A DNA stretch of 11,304 nucleotides from Lentisphaeria bacterium (GTDB taxonomy: Bacteria; Verrucomicrobiota; Lentisphaeria; Oligosphaerales; Lenti-02), in NCBI GenBank assembly GCA_023145395.1, contig JAGLDW010000777.1:1-11304 (forward strand), in the 5' to 3' direction. Under the pieces are notes generated by a model, which was not told where the DNA came from, made no database searches, and worked only from the letters and a program-made list of their open reading frames with translations. Below, in pieces: positions 6,554-11,304 of this stretch. The number at the start of each line of letters is the position of its first letter. The first letter of the stretch is position 1. The position numbers were made by a program, and so were the translations under genes.

Positions 6554-7615
6554 CTACTCGCCCATTTTGGACAGGGGATTCTGGCGATGGCATTCTTCGA
6601 TCACGGCGACCTGCTGGCGCACCTGCTCGGGCGGTATGACGAGGTCCTCGCCCTTGGTGATCGCGTTGTACAGGTTGCTGTAGAACTTCGCCCCCATGGA
6701 GTTGAAGAGATCTTTCTGGCTGCTTGGGACATTCCAGCCGCGCTCGTGCCAGACCAATTTGTCCGAGCAGTAGGACGGGCCGGGAAGAGGCTCGCTATCG
6801 AGCTTGATCTCGGGCGCCTCTTCGGGAATGTAGTACTTCCAGTCAATCCGTCCCATGGTGCCCTTCAGGCTGCCGTAGGTGCCGTAGAGTTCATAGATGG
6901 CGGAGGGATAGGCGGCGTTGGAGACCACTTCCAGGTCAATTGTGGTACGTCCCTCGTGGCTGAGAATAATCTTGCAGAAATCCTCCGCGTCGCCGTAGGT
7001 GTTCACGCGCTCCATCTGACACCACACCTTGGGCATGATGTCTCTGCCGATGATGCCAAGCACTTGGTCCATGGGATGGGGGCCCGTGTTCAGCAGATTG
7101 CCGCCGTTGAATCCCTGCAGCGTCTGCCAATCGTATCGGCGGGCAAACCCGTTGAACGCGACTTTGGCCATCACGATGCGGCCGAGAACACCGGATTCGA
7201 TGACCTTGCACACCTGTTGGTAGTAGGGTGCAAAGCGAGACTGCTGGTAGATCGCAAAGAGCTTGCCGGCCTTCTTGGCCACCTCGATCAACTCGTCCAC
7301 GTCGGCTGCCCGGCGGGCCAGAGGCTTCTCGCACAGAACATTGAATCCAGCCTCCAGGATCTCTTTTGTGACGGGTGGATGCAGATGACTGGGCGTCGCG
7401 TTGACAATCAGATCGAGATCGTCGCGCTTGAGCATCTCGCGATAGTCCGTGTAGGATTCGCAGCCATACTCCTTCTCTGCACGCTCCCCCCGGTCTTTCA
7501 GCACGTCTGCCACGCAGACAATGGTGAATTTTCCGGGAACATTCTTCAGGAACTCGGTGTGAATGTTGCGTCCACTCCGACCCTGTCCGATGACACCAAC
7601 ACGCAAGCTCTTCAT
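6554..7615 (-). CDS. Gfo/Idh/MocA family NAD(P)-dependent oxidoreductase
   Basis: Predicted cytoplasmic dehydrogenase acting on a sugar, inositol or related polyol; the substrate cannot be read from sequence. It is 353 residues, typical of the family. The N-terminal Rossmann fold has the dinucleotide motif GQGRSG (10-15) with an acidic residue after strand 2 (VADV, 35-38), VNATPSHLH (71-79), and the signature CEKPLARR (95-102) with catalytic Lys97. The C-terminal alpha/beta domain contains GGNLLNTGPHPMDQ (171-184), matching the family's GG-x-x-x-D/N-x-G-x-H-x-x-D with His180 and Asp183 as active-site residues. No signal peptide is present, unlike some planctomycete and Bacteroidetes members. 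AAGGA six bases upstream of the ATG supports the start. It is transcribed alone, diverging from the batD-like gene, and ends at a strong terminator. Confidence 0.93.
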   Translation of the reverse strand: MKSLRVGVIGQGRSGRNIHTEFLKNVPGKFTIVCVADVLKDRGERAEKEYGCESYTDYREMLKRDDLDLIVNATPSHLHPPVTKEILEAGFNVLCEKPLARRAADVDELIEVAKKAGKLFAIYQQSRFAPYYQQVCKVIESGVLGRIVMAKVAFNGFARRYDWQTLQGFNGGNLLNTGPHPMDQVLGIIGRDIMPKVWCQMERVNTYGDAEDFCKIILSHEGRTTIDLEVVSNAAYPSAIYELYGTYGSLKGTMGRIDWKYYIPEEAPEIKLDSEPLPGPSYCSDKLVWHERGWNVPSSQKDLFNSMGAKFYSNLYNAITKGEDLVIPPEQVRQQVAVIEECHRQNPLSKMGE

Positions 7616-7929
7616 GGGTTGTCCTTCTATCTGTGTCTAGATACGTCTCAAGAAAACTGCCAGCCAAAAACGCGGATGGGCCAACGCGCGTAACCTATGC
7701 GCCTTCGGACATCGTTCAACTGGCCGTGCATGTTTTCAGACCCCACCCCACAGCCTCATGCACATCCACTGGCGTTCAAAAGTGCCAGTTGTCCATAGCG
7801 CGAGACCGAGGCATTGCGTCCATGCCAGTTTCGTACTTGAAAGGCAGTGTGCCCGACCACACATTACGACCTGTCTTTCCAAACAGTCTCTCCAAAAGCG
7901 ACTTGTCCTCTTCCCCTTGCGATCAGACC
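7616..7929. promoter_or_regulatory. Divergent spacer with repeated GCCAGTT half-sites
   Basis: This 314-base region separates the minus-strand oxidoreductase from the plus-strand batD-like gene and must hold both promoters. GCCAGTT appears at 7784-7790 and 7824-7830 and in reverse orientation (AACTGGC) at 7718-7724. ACTGGC (7768-7773) and GCCAGT (7784-7789) form an inverted repeat with a ten-base spacer. A TTGAAA at 7837-7842 is a possible -35 box for batD, but no good -10 box follows at the right distance. The batD frame is open through the region, but the translated residues look noncoding. Confidence 0.4.
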
Positions 7930-9789
7930 ATGGAAACGAACCTAATCAATGTAGTGCGCATACGGGTGGGCCTCTGCCTGCTGGTCTGCCTGCTATCCGT
8001 CGGGTTCGCACAGGGGCAAATGCGAGCCCAGGCAGTGCCTGGAGGCACAAATGTGTTCCTCGGCGAGCCCTTTTCGCTCGGTATCCAGGTCGTGACCCCG
8101 GGTGCGCGCCCCTCGCTCCCCAACATGCCAAAGATCCGCGGGTGCAAAATCGCCTATCGGGGCATGCAGGGCCCAAACACTTCGAGACGCACCACCACCA
8201 TCAACCGCAGAACGAGGACGGTGTCCACGTCCACCTATCTGATCCAGTACGAGCTTACGCCGGGGGTTCTCGGCTCCCTCATCATACCAGCTCTGACCAT
8301 CCGGGCAGGCAAGGACCAGGCCCGCACGAAACCTGTCCGGGTCAACGTGGGAAAAGCCACCCCCATATCCGGTATCGAACTGGTCGTGCGACTCTCCAAA
8401 GACCAGTGCTACGTCGGCGAACCGGTCACGGTCACCTGGACGTGGTACATCAACGCCGAGATCGACGGACGGCGCTGGAACTTTTCCATCCCCATGCTCA
8501 ATCATCCCGCCTTCGAGTTCCCCGAACCGGTTTCCACCCCACCGGCGCCGCAGACACGCAACGCCGTGCGCATCCCACTGGGAGACAGTCGCCAAGTCAT
8601 GGCCGTGCAAAAGCGAGTGCGCTACAAGGGCAAGGACTGGACGGCTGTCGAATTCAGCCGGGTTCTGATCCCAGGCAAGCCGGGCACGTTCTCGCTGCCC
8701 CGCTCGACGGTTTCCTGCAACGTGGTGACCGGCTACCGAACACGCCGGGGGTTCTTCAACTCTCGTGAGCCCACCTACCAGCAACGCCAGGTTCACTCCA
8801 ACACCCCTCGGCTGAAAGTCCGCCCAATGCCCCAGCAGGGACGCCCCAAAAACTACAGCGGGAACCTCGGCACATTCTCCATCAGAGCCAACGCCAAGCC
8901 CACCACGGTCAATGTGGGCGATCCCATCACCCTGACACTCTCCATCGCCGGCCCATTTCCCGAGTCGATTCGCCCCCCCGATCTGACCCAGCAGGAGAAC
9001 TTGGCCAAGAGCTTCCGCGTCGGCAGGGACGAAGAATCCGGCACCCACGCATCCGGACGCATGATCTTCACTCGGATTCTACGGGTTCTCAACCCGGATG
9101 TGAAGCAGATTCCCCCCATCGAGCTTTGGTACTTCGACACACGCCAGGGCGAGTACCGAGTCTCCCGCAGCAAGCCCATCCGCATCGATGTGAAGGCGAC
9201 CAAGATCGTGACCGCCCTCGACGCGGAGGGGACCGGCGCCGTGTCTCACACAGGACGGAGACTGCGGGCTTTCACCCAGGGCATCTCCCACAACTACGAC
9301 GACTTGAGCGTGTTGGACAACCAGCAGACTGGGCTTGGCACTTGGTTTGGTTCGTCTGCCTGGCTCTGTCTGCTTTTCCTTCCCGTTGCCGCCTACGCAT
9401 CTCTTCTGGGCGGTTGCACATTCGTCCGGATTCGCAACGGAGATCCACGCGCATCTCGGGCCCGAAAGGCCCATGCCCTAGCCAGAAAGTCACTGCGCGC
9501 GATCCATCCGGATCAGGATTCCGCCCATGCCGACATCCTGAACGCCCTTCGTCAGTTTCTCGGCGCGCGACTGGACTTGGCCAGCGGGGCGCTCACATTC
9601 GCGGACGCCCGAACGCATCTTGAGGGACGCGGGGTGCCACACGAGGCGCTGCAAGTGCTCGAAACTCTGTTTTCGAGCTGCGAAGCCGGACGCTACGGTG
9701 GAGGAGTCGGCATGGGCACTGCCGCACAACTGCGCACCACTGCCCTCGAGCTGGTCGACAGCCTCGAAAAACAGTTGAGGAGGAAATGA
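7930..9789 (+). CDS. BatD-like membrane protein (aerotolerance/envelope family)
   Basis: Predicted membrane-anchored extracytoplasmic protein of 619 residues. BatD proteins belong to the Bat (Bacteroides aerotolerance) operons that also encode MoxR and von Willebrand A proteins; their molecular role is not settled. Residues ~11-30 are a signal peptide (VGLCLLVCLLSVGFAQG). The first BatD module (~35-141) has the typical pattern GEPFSLGIQV, PKIRGCKI, YLIQYELTPGVLGSLIIPAL and PVRVNVG. A second beta module (~149-298) opens with LSKDQCYVGEPVTVTWTW; a third (~314-421) has GTFSIRANAKPTTVNVGDPI and IRIDVK. One membrane helix lies at ~476-497, followed by a cytoplasmic helical domain (~505-619) as in other BatD proteins. 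The start at 7930 puts the signal peptide at the N-terminus; the frame continues open upstream to 7633 without support, and no good ribosome binding site precedes 7930, so the start is the least certain part. It overlaps or abuts the next gene. Confidence 0.85.
   Translation: METNLINVVRIRVGLCLLVCLLSVGFAQGQMRAQAVPGGTNVFLGEPFSLGIQVVTPGARPSLPNMPKIRGCKIAYRGMQGPNTSRRTTTINRRTRTVSTSTYLIQYELTPGVLGSLIIPALTIRAGKDQARTKPVRVNVGKATPISGIELVVRLSKDQCYVGEPVTVTWTWYINAEIDGRRWNFSIPMLNHPAFEFPEPVSTPPAPQTRNAVRIPLGDSRQVMAVQKRVRYKGKDWTAVEFSRVLIPGKPGTFSLPRSTVSCNVVTGYRTRRGFFNSREPTYQQRQVHSNTPRLKVRPMPQQGRPKNYSGNLGTFSIRANAKPTTVNVGDPITLTLSIAGPFPESIRPPDLTQQENLAKSFRVGRDEESGTHASGRMIFTRILRVLNPDVKQIPPIELWYFDTRQGEYRVSRSKPIRIDVKATKIVTALDAEGTGAVSHTGRRLRAFTQGISHNYDDLSVLDNQQTGLGTWFGSSAWLCLLFLPVAAYASLLGGCTFVRIRNGDPRASRARKAHALARKSLRAIHPDQDSAHADILNALRQFLGARLDLASGALTFADARTHLEGRGVPHEALQVLETLFSSCEAGRYGGGVGMGTAAQLRTTALELVDSLEKQLRRK
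9778..9783 (+). promoter_or_regulatory. Ribosome binding site deciding the batE-like start
   Basis: A perfect AGGAGG sits inside the end of the batD-like gene. It is eight bases from the ATG at 9792 but only two from the ATG at 9786 that overlaps the batD stop (ATGA), so 9792 is the better start and translation is probably coupled. Confidence 0.7.
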
Positions 9790-9791
9790 CC

Positions 9792-10640
9792 ATGCGGCGA
9801 TTCCTCCCCCTCCTCGCAATGTTCCTCGCACCCGCACTCCTCGGACTGGGCATCGAACAGCAATCCCTGTCCCCCGAGCAGGTTTCGGACCTATACACGC
9901 AAGCCAAGGCCTGCTTCCGCAAAGGCAACGAGCTTGTGAAGAACGATCCGAACCAGGCCCGCGAGCAGTTCCGCATGGCCGTCCTGCGCTTCGAACGCAT
10001 CGTGCGCGAAGGCGATGTGGAAAACGGACGACTCTACTACAACATCGGCAACACCTACTTCCGGATGGGGGATGTGGGAAGAGCGCTTCTAAACTACCGG
10101 CGGGCCGAGAGGTACATACCCAACGACCTGAACCTGCAGCAGAACTTGGCCAATGCACGATCCAGACGAACGGATCGCGTTGAGGAGTCGGAGGGCAAAC
10201 GAATCCTCAGGACTGTCCTCTTCTGGCACTACGACTTCTCCATGGGACAACGGGCCCGGGCATTCGCCGTCCTCCACGTCCTGTTTTGGTGCCTATGCTC
10301 CCTGAGGCTGTTCAAACGAATTTCCTGGGTTTCCTGGTCTGTCGTCCTCTGCGGCCTTCCCGCGCTACTACTCGCCGCCTCGCTGGCGTCGGAGGCAATG
10401 CACGAAGCGCGAGTCCGCCCTGGTGTCGTGCTGGCGCGGGAAGCCATCGCCTACAAAGGAGATGCCGACACCTACGAAAAGGCGTTCACGGAGCCTCTCC
10501 ATGCAGGAACGGAGTTCGTGGTGATCGAAGACCGCGGGCAGTGGATCGAGATCCAACTTGCTGACAGACGCACCTGTTGGCTTCCCGCTGGAGATATCGG
10601 GATGGTGCGCGGCACGACCCCCGACGAGACCCGGCAATAG
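9792..10640 (+). CDS. BatE-like TPR protein with two membrane helices and SH3-like domain
   Basis: Predicted membrane protein of 282 residues with the architecture of BatE from Bat operons. A signal peptide (RRFLPLLAMFLAPALLGLG, 2-20) is followed by helical TPR repeats (~32-125), clearest at GRLYYNIGNTYFRMGDVGRA (79-98) and continuing to ALLNYRRAERYIPND. Two membrane segments follow, ~156-174 (FAVLHVLFWCLCSL) and ~180-200 (VSWSVVLCGLPALLLAASLA). The C-terminal ~210-272 is a bacterial SH3-like domain (VVLAREAIAYKG, LHAGTEFVVIEDRGQWIEI, CWLPAGDIGMV), outside the cytoplasm if the signal peptide is cleaved and the two helices form a hairpin. It starts two bases after the batD-like stop codon, so the two are translated as a pair. 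TPR plus SH3 suggests a scaffolding role; no enzyme motif is present. Confidence 0.85.
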   Translation: MRRFLPLLAMFLAPALLGLGIEQQSLSPEQVSDLYTQAKACFRKGNELVKNDPNQAREQFRMAVLRFERIVREGDVENGRLYYNIGNTYFRMGDVGRALLNYRRAERYIPNDLNLQQNLANARSRRTDRVEESEGKRILRTVLFWHYDFSMGQRARAFAVLHVLFWCLCSLRLFKRISWVSWSVVLCGLPALLLAASLASEAMHEARVRPGVVLAREAIAYKGDADTYEKAFTEPLHAGTEFVVIEDRGQWIEIQLADRRTCWLPAGDIGMVRGTTPDETRQ

Positions 10641-10657
10641 ACAACCGAGGTTGACGA

Positions 10658-11304
10658 ATGAACATCCTGAAACGCACGGTGCTGATCTGCACCATGGTCT
10701 GGACAACAATGGAGGCACAGGTGAAGGCGGCAGACAGGCAAACCATCACAGTCGAGTCCATGACAAGAATCGTCTTCACTGGCGACAGCCAGACCTGCGG
10801 GCGAAATCTCGCCATTGACTATCCGCAGATTCTCAGCTGGGAACTCCCCGCGCGGGTTGTCAACACCAGTGTCGGGGGCAGCAATTCATCCGCCCTTCTC
10901 CGTCCCATGAAAAGTGGCAAGGTCCGCATCGCCAAAGGCGAGACGACACTCCACGGCGACCGCGTCCACTGGGGCATGGGCCCCTTCCCCGGCATGTCCG
11001 TGACCGTGCATGGCCAGCAATACACCATCGACCACGTCCACGAGCACTATAGAACCCCCGACACCGAAATCATCATCACCGAACCCGCACGGGAAAGCTA
11101 CGAGGGCGCGGACTGCGCGGTGGAGCCAGGCTGGGATGTGCGCGTGGCAAACCACAGACCCGACATCGTCACGCTCATGTACATCAACGATGGCAACATG
11201 CCTCCCCCGAAACGTCAGGACTGGCGGGAGATGATCCGGCGAATTCGATCCATGGGAGCCGTGCCCGTGCTCATGAGCCCCGTCCCGGTCGACAGCAATA
11301 CGGA
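10658..11304 (+). CDS. Secreted SGNH/GDSL hydrolase (3' partial)
   Basis: Predicted exported serine esterase; the frame is open at the window end after 215 codons. A probable signal peptide occupies residues ~1-24 (basic MNILKRT, hydrophobic VLICTMVW, then MEAQVKAA). Block I is VFTGDSQTCGRN (39-50) with Ser44 in a GDS context. Block II is NTSVGGSNSS (69-78), offering Gly and Asn76 for the oxyanion hole. Block III is MYINDGNM (174-181), where the usual GxND reads YIND. The Asp-x-x-His block V must lie beyond the window. Between blocks II and III about 65 residues (84-150) are an insertion rich in short beta strands (FPGMSVTVHGQQYTIDHVHE, EIIITEP). Start and spacing fit: GAGG is seven bases upstream, and the batE-like stop is 17 bases before the ATG, so it belongs to the same operon. 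The substrate is unknown; acetylated carbohydrate or peptidoglycan esters are typical of the superfamily. Confidence 0.85.
   Translation, partial: MNILKRTVLICTMVWTTMEAQVKAADRQTITVESMTRIVFTGDSQTCGRNLAIDYPQILSWELPARVVNTSVGGSNSSALLRPMKSGKVRIAKGETTLHGDRVHWGMGPFPGMSVTVHGQQYTIDHVHEHYRTPDTEIIITEPARESYEGADCAVEPGWDVRVANHRPDIVTLMYINDGNMPPPKRQDWREMIRRIRSMGAVPVLMSPVPVDSNT

Noticed and set aside
6587..7693. A 368-codon open frame antisense to the oxidoreductase
   Set aside because: The minus strand encodes an intact Gfo/Idh/MocA enzyme with its motifs and ribosome binding site; the opposite frame shows no recognisable domain.
7633..7929. Upstream in-frame extension of the batD-like gene by 99 codons
   Set aside because: It would place the signal peptide in the middle of the protein, and the translated residues look like noncoding sequence with promoter-type repeats.
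7993..9048. A 351-codon open frame antisense to the batD-like gene
   Set aside because: Its translation is low-complexity and matches no family, while the plus strand has clear BatD modules and a signal peptide; long antisense frames are expected at this GC content.

Overview
The window is about 11.3 kb of GC-rich bacterial chromosome with densely packed genes and no phage, insertion sequence, CRISPR, rRNA or tRNA. Housekeeping DNA-repair and RNA-modification genes sit beside a secreted parallel beta-helix protein, a Gfo/Idh/MocA dehydrogenase, a BatD/BatE pair and a secreted SGNH hydrolase. That mix resembles the PVC group (Lentisphaerota, Kiritimatiellota, Verrucomicrobiota) or related environmental phyla. 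This placement is an inference from gene content, and the sequence alone does not settle the phylum.

Layout, left to right. (1) The 3' part of an RsmB-type 16S rRNA m5C methyltransferase on the plus strand runs to 1260, its 5' end lying outside the window. It converges on and overlaps by 37 bp a large secreted beta-helix protein on the minus strand (1224-3185). (2) A 274-bp spacer (3186-3459) holds a long imperfect inverted repeat with arms of about 45 bases. (3) A minus-strand block reads lexA (6214 to 5594), a small secreted or membrane-anchored coiled-coil protein, ruvA and ruvB (ending at 3460). A candidate sigma70-type promoter with an overlapping dyad lies upstream of lexA. (4) A Gfo/Idh/MocA oxidoreductase on the minus strand (6554-7615) ends in a strong intrinsic terminator at 6480-6521, which insulates it from lexA. 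(5) A 314-bp divergent spacer with repeated GCCAGTT elements separates it from a plus-strand operon: batD-like (7930), batE-like TPR/SH3 (9792) and an SGNH/GDSL hydrolase (10658) that runs off the window end.

How the genes fit together. The lexA-ruvAB cluster looks like a compact SOS unit: LexA would repress its own promoter and, by read-through, the Holliday-junction branch-migration motor RuvAB. The gene in the slot where ruvC often lies is instead a small coiled-coil envelope protein. BatD and BatE normally belong to the MoxR/BatA-B-C-D-E operon of envelope stress or aerotolerance; here they stand without the MoxR ATPase or vWA partners and are followed by a secreted esterase-like enzyme. 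No clearly new defence or mobile system is evident. The items most worth checking are the lexA control region, the lexA-coiled-coil-ruvAB arrangement, the orphan batDE-SGNH unit and the long inverted repeat.
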